Numbered from the stretch's first letter, positions 41,164 to 50,465 are shown. The stretch is DNA of 64,000 bases from Streptomyces cavernae (GCF_004023625.1 NZ_RPDJ01000027.1:148473-212472); one strand, 5' to 3'. The notes: a model not told the origin generated them from the letters alone. Numbers and translations are program-made.

Positions 41164-41711
41164 CGCGCGGCCTCGGCCTTCTCCTCGAGCTCGTCGAGGA
41201 AGCGGTCGATGACGCGGCTCTGGCGGGCGTGGTCCTCGAGGGACTCACCGACGAGCTTGCCGGCCAGGTCGGTGGCGAGCTTGCCGACGTCCTGGCGCAG
41301 CACCGCCGCGGCGGCCTTGCGGTCGGCCTCGATCTGGGCGTGACCGGCAGCGATGATCTCCTCACGCTGCCGCTGGCCTTCCGCACGCATCTCTGCGATG
41401 AGCGTGGCACCCTGCTCCTGCGCCTCCTGGCGAAGTCGCGCGGCCTCGTGGCGGGCTTCCTGGAGCTGGGCCTTGTACTGCTCGAGCACGCTCTGGGCTT
41501 CGGTACGCGCTGCCTCGGCCTTCTCGATACCGCCCTCGATGGCCTCGCGACGCTGCTCCAGAACCGTGTTGATGTTCGGAAGGAGCTTCTTGCCCAGGAC
41601 GAAGAAGACGATCGCGAAGGCGATCAGACCGATGACGAGCTCGGGGATCTCCGGGATCAGAGGATTCTGGGCCTCTTCCTCCGCCAGCTGTACCACCAAG
41701 GGCGAGATCAC
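41160..41711 (-). CDS. atpF: ATP synthase Fo subunit b
   Basis: The 183-residue peripheral stalk has one N-terminal membrane segment (LVIGLIAFAIVFFVLGKKLLP) followed by a long coiled coil (EQRREAIEGGIEKAEAARTEAQ). The start is GTG with AAGGAACTGAT upstream. It overlaps atpH by four bases. Confidence 0.96.
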   Translation of the reverse strand: MISPLVVQLAEEEAQNPLIPEIPELVIGLIAFAIVFFVLGKKLLPNINTVLEQRREAIEGGIEKAEAARTEAQSVLEQYKAQLQEARHEAARLRQEAQEQGATLIAEMRAEGQRQREEIIAAGHAQIEADRKAAAAVLRQDVGKLATDLAGKLVGESLEDHARQSRVIDRFLDELEEKAEAAR

Positions 41712-41753
41712 ATCAGTTCCTTCCGTCGAAATTTCTCGTCGGCCAGGACCGGA

Positions 41754-42002
41754 TCAGGAAGGCACCGGGTAGACAAAGCCCATGACCAGACCGATCAGGG
41801 CGAGCGCCTCACAGAGCACGAAGCCGAGGATCTGGTTCTGACGGATCAGACCGGCGGCCTCAGGCTGCCGGGCGAGGGCCTGCGTGCCGTTACCGAAGAT
41901 GACGCCCACACCGATGCCGGGGCCGATGGCGGCCAGGCCGTAGCCGATCGCTGCGAAGTTGCCCTGGATGTTGGTCACGGCGAGGGTCTGGAGAGCGGAC
42001 AT
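41754..42002 (-). CDS. atpE: ATP synthase Fo subunit c
   Basis: The 82-residue proteolipid has two membrane helices. The Gly-rich first helix is AAIGYGLAAIGPGIGVGVIFG; the loop is ALARQPE; the proton-carrying Glu is in ILGFVLCEALALIGLVMG. It forms the c-ring. The start ATG has AAGGAAGAA upstream. Confidence 0.97.
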   Translation of the reverse strand: MSALQTLAVTNIQGNFAAIGYGLAAIGPGIGVGVIFGNGTQALARQPEAAGLIRQNQILGFVLCEALALIGLVMGFVYPVPS

Positions 42003-42076
42003 GCCGATTCTTCCTTCTTTTTCACAGGCCGGTGGGGGTTGGCCACCGGAGGTTATGGGAGGTGGTTCGGTCGTGC

Positions 42077-42886
42077 TCAGTGGTGCTCGGCGAGCGCGCC
42101 CTGGATGTAGCTGCAGGACAGGAGGATGAAGACGTAGGCCTGCAGAGCCTGGATGAACAGCTCGAACACCGTCATCACGATGACCATGAGGAACGAGACG
42201 GCCGAGTAGGCGATGCCGATGCCGTTGAGCAGGTACCAGGTGCCGATGGTGAAGATCAGCAGCAGAACGTGCCCGGCGAACATGTTGGCGAACAGTCGGA
42301 CCGCGTGCGTGAACGGCCGGATGAACAGGTTCGACAGGAACTCGAAGAACATGACCATCGGGAAGACCGGGCCGAGCGACCTGTCGTAGCCGGTGATGTT
42401 CTTCCAGCCCCCGACGAAGCCGTGCCGTTGGAAGGTCAGGCTGACCCACAGGATGTACACGAGGGCGGCGAGGCCGGCCGGGAAGGCGATGACCGAGGTG
42501 ACCGGGAACTGGGCGAGCGGGATGATCGCCCACAGGTTCATGATCCAGATGAAGAAGAACAGCGAGACCATGAGCGGGACGTACTTCTCGCCCTCCCGCT
42601 TGCCGATCGTCTCGTAGACGACTCCACGGCGGACGAAGTCGTAACCCGCCTCGCCGATCATCTGGAGTTTGCCGGGGATCAACTTCGGGTTGCGGAACGC
42701 GGCCCAGAAGAACCCGAGAACGACGACCGTGCTCAACAGGGCCAGCAGTATCGGCTTGTTGAACTCGATGCCGCCGACCGTGAACATCGGCTCGAAGAGG
42801 AAGGAGTGCAGGCCGGGGGTCGGGAAACCGCACCCTTCGAAAATATGACAATCGGTCTCGAAGGCGAGCATCTTGGCGTCACTCAC
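42077..42886 (-). CDS. atpB: ATP synthase Fo subunit a
   Basis: The 269-residue subunit forms the proton half-channels. The GTG at 42886 follows AAGGAG; starts further upstream are less likely. Essential Arg is in RPFTHAVRLFANMFAGHVLLL; the C-terminal helix has FELFIQALQAYVFILLSCSYI. It has five to six membrane helices and normal length. Confidence 0.96.
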   Translation of the reverse strand: MSDAKMLAFETDCHIFEGCGFPTPGLHSFLFEPMFTVGGIEFNKPILLALLSTVVVLGFFWAAFRNPKLIPGKLQMIGEAGYDFVRRGVVYETIGKREGEKYVPLMVSLFFFIWIMNLWAIIPLAQFPVTSVIAFPAGLAALVYILWVSLTFQRHGFVGGWKNITGYDRSLGPVFPMVMFFEFLSNLFIRPFTHAVRLFANMFAGHVLLLIFTIGTWYLLNGIGIAYSAVSFLMVIVMTVFELFIQALQAYVFILLSCSYIQGALAEHH

Positions 42887-43108
42887 CGCGAGCTCCTTCA
42901 GCGTGGCGCATGGGTACGGCAACCTCGATGTGTCGGCGCGGCCTGCGACCGCGGAACGGCACTGGACTGGACTTACGGGTATGGGGGCGGCGACTGGGCT
43001 CCGAGCCGTGAGGCGTCACAGGCAACTCTGCCGCCCGCGCCAACTCTGCCGCAGTTGTGGCGAGACGATAGCAAGTGCGTGGAAGACCTTTTACACCGGC
43101 CCTACAGG

Positions 43109-43522
43109 TCACGACGGAGTCCGGGCGGAATCCGGCTCCACGTAAAGGACTTTGGCCTTCATATGGGAACGCACCTGGGCCGCGATCCACACGAGGGTGG
43201 CAGCGAGCAGGGTGAAGGCGAAGCACTTGGGGTTGAACGCCGAGGTGCCCCGGAAGATCGTCAGCACCACCATGAGCAGCAGGATCTGCGTGGTGTAGAG
43301 CAGCAGCCCCATCATCTGGAACAGGTGCGGCAGCGTGCGAGCGGTCCGCAACAGCACCAAGAGGCCACTGCACATGAACACCAGGACGAGAACGGTGCCG
43401 AACCCGGCGCCGAGCGCACCCTTGCCACCGGCCACGGCGGCACTGACCGCGACTCCGACCACGCCCGCGGCGGCGGTCGGCAGAACGCAGTGCAGGAGCG
43501 TTCGGGCGTCGTTGGACTGCAT
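43109..43522 (-). CDS. atpI: ATP synthase protein I (AtpI)
   Basis: The 137-residue membrane protein, thought to aid c-ring assembly, starts at the ATG at 43522 with GGAGGAG eight bases upstream. It has about four membrane segments (TAAAGVVGVAVSAAVAGG, FGTVLVLVFMCSGLLVLL, FQMMGLLLYTTQILLLMVVL, FAFTLLAATLVWIAAQVR). It is first in the operon, 223 bases before atpB. A GTG at 43579 would extend it by 19 residues. Confidence 0.88.
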   Translation of the reverse strand: MQSNDARTLLHCVLPTAAAGVVGVAVSAAVAGGKGALGAGFGTVLVLVFMCSGLLVLLRTARTLPHLFQMMGLLLYTTQILLLMVVLTIFRGTSAFNPKCFAFTLLAATLVWIAAQVRSHMKAKVLYVEPDSARTPS

Positions 43523-43969
43523 GGCGGCAGCTCCTCCGGCGAAATCTTGGGGGATCGTTTCGGTCGTCGGGGACGACACTAGCCCGGGGACGGCGAGGCG
43601 TGCCCCGCCCGGGCAGCCCAGATCACTGGGGCCACACCAAATATATCCCGGGTTCTCGTGAACCGTATCACAAACTATTTGATGCAGTCTTTACCTAGTG
43701 GGTGTGCCCGCCGTCACACATGAGAGTGATGCTGCACGCCTGTGCGAGATCCGGGCCCGATTGTCTGGTATAGCGACGTTTGCTCTGTCGCCCCTCGGCG
43801 GACACAGTGCCCCTCGCTGTCTCGGAGCCGGACCAACAGCCCGCGACCGAGCGCCCCGGTCGCGGACCGACTCGCCCGGCGGCGTACGGCCGTGTGTGGT
43901 CACTGACGCCGCTGATTTCCGACGAGCGCGGGGCGCGCAGCACCGACACCTGCGACACAGCCCTTCGCC
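43523..43969 (-). promoter_or_regulatory. AT-rich upstream region of the ATP synthase operon
   Basis: This 447-base gap lacks a credible gene. At about 43635-43695 it is unusually AT-rich for the window, including ATATAT and CACAAACTATTTGATG on the plus strand, and is the likely promoter region for the leftward operon. I cannot assign exact hexamers with confidence. Confidence 0.45.
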
Positions 43970-45352
43970 CTACGCCCGTTCCTTCTCGTGCGCCCTGAAG
44001 CGCGCGGAACTCTCCGACAGCGCCGACAGTGCGGTGCTGCCGTGCGCGTGCCTGCCGCCCTGCTCGCGCGCCGCACCGTTCGAGAGGGCCGGACGGGCCA
44101 CGGCGGCGGCCGGTGCGCGGGCGGCCGGCGCCGGCTCGGCGTCGACGGGGGGCGGCGCGGCATCCGTCCGCGCCACCGGACGGCGGTAGCGCGGCGGCAC
44201 GAACCGCGCGGCCCAGCGCGGTGCGTGGGGGGTGAACCGGGGCAGCAGGAGAAGCACCAGGCCGATCGCACTCAGGATCATCATGCCGAGCACGACCCAC
44301 TTGGCCGCACTGGACGAGGAGTTCGCGGAATAGGTCAGGGCCCCGTTGGAGATCAGCGCGGCCCAGAAGTACATGATCAGGACCGCCCGGCTGTGCGAGT
44401 GCCCGACCTCCAGCAGTCGGTGGTGCAGATGTCCGCGGTCGGCCGCGAACGGCGACTGGCCGCGCCAGGTGCGGCGCACGACGGCCAGGATCAGGTCGGC
44501 GGCCGGGATCGCGATGATCGTCAGGGGCAGCAGCAGGGGGATGTAGGCGGGCACCATCTGGTGCACGGTGTCGCGCGTCGAACCCGTGAAGAGGTTCATC
44601 GCGTCCGGGTCGATCTGCCCCGTGATGGACACGGCTCCGGCGGCCAGCACCAGTCCGATCAGCATGGAGCCGGAGTCGCCCATGAAGATCCGCGCCGGGT
44701 GGATGTTGTGCGGCAGGAAGCCGAGGCACATACCCATCAGGATCGCCGCGAACAGCGTCGCGGGGGCCGCGGCCTCGAGCCCGTAGCCGTACCAGATCCG
44801 GTACGCGTACAGGAAGAACGCGGCGGACGCGATGCACACCATTCCGGCTGCGAGACCGTCGAGACCGTCGACGAAGTTGACCGCGTTGATCGTGATGACC
44901 ACCAGCGCCACCGTCAGCAGCGTGCCCTGCCCCTGGGTCAGCGAGACCGAGCCCACGCCCGGGATGGGCAGCCACAGGATCGTCAGGCCCTGCATGACCA
45001 TGACGCCGGCGGCGATCATCTGGGCGCCCAGCTTGATCAGCGCGTCGATCTCGAACTTGTCGTCCAGGACACCGATCAGCCAGATCAGGGCGGCTCCGGA
45101 GAGCAGTGCGCGGGGCTCGTTGGACCGTTCGTAGACCTCGCTGAGGTTCGGCAGGTGGTTGGCGACCAGCAGCCCGGCGCACAGCCCGAAGAACATCGCG
45201 ATACCGCCGAGCCGCGGCGTGGGTTCTCGGTGCACGTCGCGCGCCCGGATCTCCGGCATCGCGCCGGCCACGATGGCGAACTTCCTTACCGGACCGGTCA
45301 GGAGGTACGTCACCGCGGCCGTGATGCAGAGCGTCAGCAGGTATTCACGCAC
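43970..45352 (-). CDS. WecA/TagO-like undecaprenyl-P sugar-1-P transferase
   Basis: The 460-residue enzyme belongs to the MraY/WecA family and transfers a sugar-1-phosphate, probably GlcNAc-1-P, from UDP-sugar to undecaprenyl phosphate, the first step in wall glycopolymer synthesis. It starts at the GTG at 45352 (VREYLLTLCITAAVTY, with GGGGAAG upstream). Motifs are GVLDDKFEID, NFVDGLDGLAAG, PHNIHPARIFMGDSGS and RGHLHHRLLEVGHS, all typical of the WecA branch. About ten membrane helices are followed by a 90-residue Ala/Arg/Pro-rich cytoplasmic tail. The LCP transferase in this window could attach polymers made on this lipid, which is inference. Confidence 0.9.
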   Translation of the reverse strand: MREYLLTLCITAAVTYLLTGPVRKFAIVAGAMPEIRARDVHREPTPRLGGIAMFFGLCAGLLVANHLPNLSEVYERSNEPRALLSGAALIWLIGVLDDKFEIDALIKLGAQMIAAGVMVMQGLTILWLPIPGVGSVSLTQGQGTLLTVALVVITINAVNFVDGLDGLAAGMVCIASAAFFLYAYRIWYGYGLEAAAPATLFAAILMGMCLGFLPHNIHPARIFMGDSGSMLIGLVLAAGAVSITGQIDPDAMNLFTGSTRDTVHQMVPAYIPLLLPLTIIAIPAADLILAVVRRTWRGQSPFAADRGHLHHRLLEVGHSHSRAVLIMYFWAALISNGALTYSANSSSSAAKWVVLGMMILSAIGLVLLLLPRFTPHAPRWAARFVPPRYRRPVARTDAAPPPVDAEPAPAARAPAAAVARPALSNGAAREQGGRHAHGSTALSALSESSARFRAHEKERA

Positions 45353-45513
45353 GGGCTTCCCCACAGGTATCGCTGGTCGTCTCAGCCCCACACACTAGCT
45401 GTGCGCGCATATCGGAAGGGACTTTCGGGTAGCGAGCATGGTTGCACGAGTGGCTGTGAACGGACGGGTTGCCCCGCTCGAGCGCAGCGCGAGCGGGGAG
45501 CGCCTACCCCGCT

Positions 45514-46749
45514 CTAGTCCGGATACGGCGGGAATCCCTCCGCCAGTTCCTGTACTTCCTGACGCGCCTGCTGCGCCGCGGGTCCATCCCTGAGCACGCC
45601 CGCCAGGAGCACCGCGATCCGCGCCATCTCGGTCTCGCCCATGCCCTGGGTGGTCAGGGCGGCCGTGCCCAGCCGCAGTCCGCGGTCCCCGTGCGGCAGC
45701 GCGCAGGTGTCCAGCACGAGGCCGGCGGCGTTGAGCCGGCCGCGGGCGGTGCGGCCGTCCACGCCGAGCGGGGCCGGGTCGGCGACCAGCAGATGGGTGT
45801 CGGTGCCGCCGGTCGTGATGCTCAGTCCCTCGGCGGCCAGCGCTTCCGCCAGTACCCGCGCGTTGACGACGACCCGTTGGGCGTACTCGGCGAAGGCCGG
45901 GGTGGCCGCCTCGCCGAACGCGACGGCCTTGGCGGCGATGGTGTGCATCTGCGCACCGCCCTGGGTGAACGGGAACACCGCCCGGTCCACCCGCTGGGCC
46001 AGTTCGCTCCCGCAGAGGATCATTCCGCCGCGGGGCCCGCGCAGCACCTTGTGCGTGGTGGCGCACACGACGTCGGCGTACGGGACCGGGTTCGGCGCCG
46101 CTCCCCCGGCGACCAGCCCGATGGGGTGGGCGGCGTCGGCGATCAGATAGGCGCCGACCTCGTCGGCGACCTCGCGGAAGAGGGCGTAGTCGATGTGCCG
46201 CGGATAACAGATGGACCCGCAGACGATCGCCTTGGGCCGGTGGGTGCGGGCGAGGACGCGCAACTGGTCGTAGTCGATGAGCCCCGACTCGGTGTCGACG
46301 CCGTAGCCGATGAAGTCGAACCAGCGGCCCGAGAAGTTCGAGGGCGAGCCGTGGGTGAGGTGGCCGCCGTACGGCAGCCCCAGCGCCAGGACCGTGTCGC
46401 CGGGGCGCAGCAGGGCCGCGTACGCGGCGAGGACGGCCGAAGAGCCGGAGTGCGACTGCACGTTGGCGTGCTCGGCGCCGAACAGGGCCGTCGCGCGGTC
46501 CACGGCCAGCCGTTCGGCGACGTCGGCGATCTCGCAGCCGCCGTGGTGGCGCGCTCCCGGGTAGCCCTCGGCGTACTTGTTGGCGAGCGGGGAGCCGAGT
46601 GCGGTGAGGACCGCGCGAGAGGTGAAGTTCTCCGCGGCGCTGAGCTGCAGTGTCGTCGACTGACGGGTCAGCTCTCCGAGGAGGACGTCGGCGAGCTCGG
46701 GGTCCTGCCGGCGCAGTACGTCGGCGTCAAGCGTCTGTGTGACCGGCAT
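45514..46749 (-). CDS. Serine hydroxymethyltransferase-like protein, divergent active site
   Basis: The 411-residue fold-type I PLP enzyme resembles GlyA: KYAEGYPG, VQSHSGSSAVLAAYAALLRPGD, DAAHPIGLVAGG and the PLP lysine Lys234 in CATTHKVLRGPRGGMI. One block stands out. The usual RYYGG motif after KYAEGYPG is RHHGG (residues 67-71, codons CAC CAC), replacing the two tyrosines equivalent to E. coli Tyr64/Tyr65. In E. coli the second is important for the reaction. The enzyme may have altered specificity or activity. The housekeeping glyA is probably elsewhere. It lies between the WecA-like gene and the phosphatase-like gene. Confidence 0.85.
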   Translation of the reverse strand: MPVTQTLDADVLRRQDPELADVLLGELTRQSTTLQLSAAENFTSRAVLTALGSPLANKYAEGYPGARHHGGCEIADVAERLAVDRATALFGAEHANVQSHSGSSAVLAAYAALLRPGDTVLALGLPYGGHLTHGSPSNFSGRWFDFIGYGVDTESGLIDYDQLRVLARTHRPKAIVCGSICYPRHIDYALFREVADEVGAYLIADAAHPIGLVAGGAAPNPVPYADVVCATTHKVLRGPRGGMILCGSELAQRVDRAVFPFTQGGAQMHTIAAKAVAFGEAATPAFAEYAQRVVVNARVLAEALAAEGLSITTGGTDTHLLVADPAPLGVDGRTARGRLNAAGLVLDTCALPHGDRGLRLGTAALTTQGMGETEMARIAVLLAGVLRDGPAAQQARQEVQELAEGFPPYPD

Positions 46750-46771
46750 GGGGGCTCCGGGCGCTTCTTCG

Positions 46772-46819
46772 GGCTCGGTTCGCCTCCGGGACGCTTGTGT
46801 CGCCCCTTCGGCTCACTCG
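46772..46819. repeat. Intergenic repeat, copy B (reverse orientation)
   Basis: GGCTCGGTTCGCCTCCGG (46772-46789) and CGCCCCTTCGGCTCACTCG (46801-46819) are reverse complements of the ends of copy A at 22211-22334. The interior is only about 11 bases compared with about 86 in copy A, so one has lost or gained sequence. It is immediately upstream of the SHMT-like gene start. Confidence 0.6.
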
Positions 46820-47031
46820 CCTGGGTGGGGATGCACTGGGTTCCAGCGTAGGACCGTGGCGTTTGGGGCGCCCGGCGTTGTCCGGGACCGGCATTCCGCC
46901 GGGCGGAAACGTTTCGCTGTAGGGAATGCCCGACCCGCCTACCCCTCTTCGGCGACACCAGGCGTGTGATTTCGGCCCTCGTGATCCGGCCGGACACGCA
47001 GCCGCACCGCCGCCGGGCGGCCCGCGGCAGG

Positions 47032-47703
47032 TCAGGCGCGGGCCGGCACCCCGGTGAGCGCGGTCACCACCGGGTCCAGCGCCTGCTGGATCTCGTCCCC
47101 TATGGACCGGAAGAAGGTGAGCGGCGCCCCGTACGGGTCGTACACCTCGTCCGCCTCAGCGGTCGGCGCCAGCAGCCACCCGCGTAGAGCCGCGGCGGCA
47201 CGCACCAGGGCCCGTGCGCGTTCCACCACCCCGTCCTCCAACGGAGGCAGCGTCGCCGGGTCGATCGCCTTCACCAGGCGCGTGAACTCCTTGAGGGTGA
47301 AGGTGCGCAGCCCCGCCGAGTGCCCCATGGAGATGACCTGGGCCCGGTGGTCACGGGTCGCCGTGAGCACCAGATCGGCCCGGATGACGTGTTCGTCGAG
47401 CAGTTCACGGCCGACGAAGCCGGAGGCGTCCGCCCCGAAGTCCGCGAGGACGGTCTCCGCGTTGGCCTCCATGGGCGCCCCCTCGTGCCCCCAGGTCCCC
47501 GCGCTCTCCACGATCAGCCCGCCCCACAGCGGATCACCCAGCCGGTCCGCCAGGGCATGACGGGTCAGCCGCTCGGTGATCGGCGAGCGGCACACGTTGC
47601 CGGTGCTGACGTGGAGGATGCGGAAGGTGTCCCGGGGAAGCCCCGTGAAGGTCCCCGTCTCGTCCCCGTTGCCTATGCCACGCCCCGCTTCAGGGGCCGT
47701 CAA
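47032..47703 (-). CDS. LMW protein-tyrosine-phosphatase-like protein lacking the nucleophile
   Basis: The 223-residue protein has the LMW-PTP/arsenate-reductase fold. The P-loop is HVSTGNVCRSP: the CX5R nucleophile position is Ser33 (codon AGC) while Arg39 and the second Cys38 are kept. The C-terminal acid motif is present as VYDPYG. Without the first Cys, classical phosphatase catalysis is not expected; it may bind phosphoproteins or work differently. The start is TTG overlapping the sua5 stop by four bases, so it is co-translated. There is no other start before the conserved region. From memory the same Ser occurs in other streptomycete orthologues, so it is unlikely to be a sequencing error. 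Confidence 0.85.
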   Translation of the reverse strand: MTAPEAGRGIGNGDETGTFTGLPRDTFRILHVSTGNVCRSPITERLTRHALADRLGDPLWGGLIVESAGTWGHEGAPMEANAETVLADFGADASGFVGRELLDEHVIRADLVLTATRDHRAQVISMGHSAGLRTFTLKEFTRLVKAIDPATLPPLEDGVVERARALVRAAAALRGWLLAPTAEADEVYDPYGAPLTFFRSIGDEIQQALDPVVTALTGVPARA

Positions 47704-48347
47704 TTCGCCACCTCGAGGTCGGGGACGACCTTCCGCAGCTCGTCGGGGGAGAGCGCTCCCTCACGCAGCAGTACGGGCACCCGGCCGGTCACGTCCACGA
47801 TCGACGACGGCACGTTCCCGGGCGTCGGGCCGCCGTCCAGGTACACCGAGACGGCGTCGCCGAGCATCTCCTGCGCGGCGTCACAGTCCTCCGGCGCGGG
47901 ATGGCCGGTGAGGTTCGCCGACGAGACCGCCATCGGCCCGACCTCGGTGAGCAGCTCGATGGCGACCGGGTGCAGCGGCATGCGCACGGCGACCGTGCCC
48001 CGGGTGTCGCCGAGGTCCCACTGCAGGGACGGCTGGTGCTTGGCGACGATGGTCAGCGCACCCGGCCAGAACGCGTCGACGAGTTCCCAGGCCAGCTCGG
48101 AGAAGTCGGTGACCAGGCCGTGCAGCGTGTTCGGAGAGCCGATGAGCACGGGGGTGGGCATGTTGCGGCCCCGGCCCTTGGCCTCCAGCAGATCGGCGAC
48201 GGCCTCGGAGCTGAACGCGTCGGCACCGATGCCGTAGACGGTGTCGGTCGGCAGCACCACCAGCTCGCCACGACGGACGGCGGACGCTGCCTCGCGCAGA
48301 CCGGTGATGCGGTCGGTCGCGTCGTTGGTGTCGTATCGCCGAGCCAT
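47700..48347 (-). CDS. Threonylcarbamoyl-AMP synthase (Sua5/YrdC)
   Basis: The 215-residue enzyme makes L-threonylcarbamoyl-AMP for the t6A37 modification of ANN-decoding tRNAs. YrdC motifs: LVVLPTDTVYGIGADA, KGRGRNMPTPVLIGS, FWPGALTIVAKHQ, VAVRMPLHPVAIELL and GPMAVSSANLTGHP. It lacks the additional C-terminal Sua5 domain. It lies between prmC and the phosphatase-like gene in a translation block. Confidence 0.95.
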   Translation of the reverse strand: MARRYDTNDATDRITGLREAASAVRRGELVVLPTDTVYGIGADAFSSEAVADLLEAKGRGRNMPTPVLIGSPNTLHGLVTDFSELAWELVDAFWPGALTIVAKHQPSLQWDLGDTRGTVAVRMPLHPVAIELLTEVGPMAVSSANLTGHPAPEDCDAAQEMLGDAVSVYLDGGPTPGNVPSSIVDVTGRVPVLLREGALSPDELRKVVPDLEVAN

Positions 48348-48412
48348 CTAACGAGCCTCCTCGTACACGTACTGCTGGCTGAAAGTGCTGGTGCGCGTGT
48401 TGGTGCGCATGG

Positions 48413-49294
48413 TCACGGCAGCGCCCTGCGGGCGGTGGCGAAGCGCGGCCGGTTGTTGAGGTCGGGGTGGTCGGCGGCGTCGGCCCAGCCCCGCTCCTCG
48501 GTGAAGATCCACGGCACCTGGCCGCCCTGGGTGTCGGCGTGCTCGATGACGACGACGCCGCCGGGGCGCAACAGCCGGTGCGCGGTGCGTTCGAGGCCGC
48601 GGATGAGATCCAGCCCGTCCTCACCGGAGAACAGGGACATCTCCGGGTCGTGGTCGCGGGCCTCGGGGGCCACGTACTCCCACTCGGTGAGCGGGATGTA
48701 CGGAGGGTTGGAGATGACCAGGTCCACCTGGCCGTCGAGGTCGTGGAAGGCGTCCCGGGCGTCTCCCTGGCGCAGGTCGACCCGGGATCCCTCGACGTTC
48801 TTGCGGGTCCACCGCAACGCGTCCTCGGACAGTTCCACGGCGTGCACGCGCGAGCGCGGCACCTCCTGCGCCAGGGCGAGCGCGATCGCGCCGGACCCGG
48901 TGCACAGATCGACGATCAGCGGCTCCACGACGTCCATGGCGCGCACGGCGTCTATGGCCCAGCCCACCACCGACTCGGTCTCCGGCCGCGGCACGAACAC
49001 CCCCGGCCCCACCTGGAGTTCCAGATAGCGGAAGAAGGCGCGCCCGGTGATGTGCTGCAGCGGCTCGCGGGCCTCGCGGCGGGCGACGACCTCCCAGTAG
49101 CGGGCGTCGAAGTCGGCGTCCTTGACCGAGTGGAGCTCGCCCCGCTTCACACCGTGTACGAAAGCGGCGAGCTCCTCCGCGTCGTTGCGTGGCGAGGGCA
49201 CACCGGCGTCGGCCAGCCGCTGGGTGGCCTGGGCCACCTCCGCGAGCAGCACGCTGCGGGGACTTGGGGGCCGCCCCCCAAAATGTCGCTGCAC
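48413..49294 (-). CDS. prmC: Release factor glutamine methyltransferase PrmC
   Basis: The 293-residue SAM-dependent enzyme methylates the GGQ glutamine of release factors; prfA is just upstream. The GTG at 49294 has CGGAGG six bases upstream and is preferred; a GTG at 49255 gives a shorter form starting at LLAEVAQATQRLADAGV. The N-terminal helical domain is followed by the SAM motif VDLCTGSGAIALAL and catalytic NPPYIPLTEW. Length slightly exceeds the family norm because of the chosen start. Confidence 0.93.
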   Translation of the reverse strand: MQRHFGGRPPSPRSVLLAEVAQATQRLADAGVPSPRNDAEELAAFVHGVKRGELHSVKDADFDARYWEVVARREAREPLQHITGRAFFRYLELQVGPGVFVPRPETESVVGWAIDAVRAMDVVEPLIVDLCTGSGAIALALAQEVPRSRVHAVELSEDALRWTRKNVEGSRVDLRQGDARDAFHDLDGQVDLVISNPPYIPLTEWEYVAPEARDHDPEMSLFSGEDGLDLIRGLERTAHRLLRPGGVVVIEHADTQGGQVPWIFTEERGWADAADHPDLNNRPRFATARRALP

Positions 49295-49347
49295 GCTGGT
49301 CCTCCGGACGAAAGCTGTGGTCGTGTGCTGTTGTGTGGGGCCGCGGC

Positions 49348-50415
49348 TTACGCGGCGGCGAGCTTCGCCGCCGAGTCGGCGTCGACGCAGGCCTGGATCA
49401 CCGTGTCGAGGTCGCCGTCCAGGACCTGGTCCAGGTTGTACGCCTTGAAACCGACGCGGTGATCGGAGATTCGGTTCTCCGGGAAGTTGTAGGTACGGAT
49501 CTTCTCGGAGCGGTCGACGGTGCGGACCTGGCTGCGACGGGCGTCCGCCGCCTCCTTCTCCGCCTCCTCCTGGGCCGCGGCGAGGAGCCTGGAGCGCAGG
49601 ATACGCATCGCCTGCTCCTTGTTCTGCAACTGGCTCTTCTCGTTCTGGCAGGAGGCGACGACACCGGTGGGGATGTGCGTGATCCTGACGGCGGAGTCGG
49701 TGGTGTTGACGGACTGGCCACCAGGGCCGGAGGACCGGTACACGTCGATGCGCAGATCGTTCGGGTTGATCTCCACATCCACCTCCTCGGCCTCGGGAGT
49801 GACGAGCACACCGGCCGCGGAGGTGTGGATGCGCCCCTGGGACTCGGTCGCGGGCACCCGCTGCACGCGGTGCACCCCGCCCTCGTACTTCAGCCGCGCC
49901 CATACGCCCTGACCGGGCTCGATCTGTCCGCGCGCCTTCACCGCGACCTGGACGTCCTTGTAGCCGCCCAGCTCGGACTCGGTGGAGTCGATGATCTCGG
50001 TCTTCCAGCCGACGCGTTCGGCGTAGCGCAGGTACATGCGCAGCAGGTCCCCGGCGAACAGGGCCGACTCGTCGCCCCCCGCGCCCGCCTTGATCTCGAG
50101 GATGACGTCCTTGTCGTCGCTGGGGTCGCGCGGGACCAGCAGCAGCCGCAGCTTCTCGGTGAGTCCCTCGCGCCGCTCGGTGAGTTCCTTGGCCTCGGCG
50201 GCGAAGTCCGGGTCGTCGGCGGCGAGTTCGCGCGCGGTCTCGATGTCGTCGCCGGTCTGCTTCCAGGACCGGTACGTGGCGACGATCGGGGTCAGCTCGG
50301 CGTAACGCTTGTTGAGCTTGCGCGCGTTGGCCTGATCCGCGTGGACTGAGGGGTCCGCGAGCTTCTTCTCCAGGTCGGCGTGCTCGCCGACCAGGTCCTC
50401 GACCGCCTCGAACAT
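49348..50415 (-). CDS. prfA: Peptide chain release factor 1
   Basis: The 355-residue factor recognises UAG and UAA. It has the codon-recognition tripeptide PAT in RVQRVPATESQG, the catalytic GGQ in SSGPGGQSVNTTDS, and the typical ending NRISDHRVGFKAYNLDQVLDGDL. It precedes its modifying enzyme gene prmC and follows rpmE. Confidence 0.97.
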   Translation of the reverse strand: MFEAVEDLVGEHADLEKKLADPSVHADQANARKLNKRYAELTPIVATYRSWKQTGDDIETARELAADDPDFAAEAKELTERREGLTEKLRLLLVPRDPSDDKDVILEIKAGAGGDESALFAGDLLRMYLRYAERVGWKTEIIDSTESELGGYKDVQVAVKARGQIEPGQGVWARLKYEGGVHRVQRVPATESQGRIHTSAAGVLVTPEAEEVDVEINPNDLRIDVYRSSGPGGQSVNTTDSAVRITHIPTGVVASCQNEKSQLQNKEQAMRILRSRLLAAAQEEAEKEAADARRSQVRTVDRSEKIRTYNFPENRISDHRVGFKAYNLDQVLDGDLDTVIQACVDADSAAKLAAA

Positions 50416-50465
50416 CTCCGGGCTCCTGCTCCTGATTTCCTACGAAAGAGACTCTGACGCCAAAA

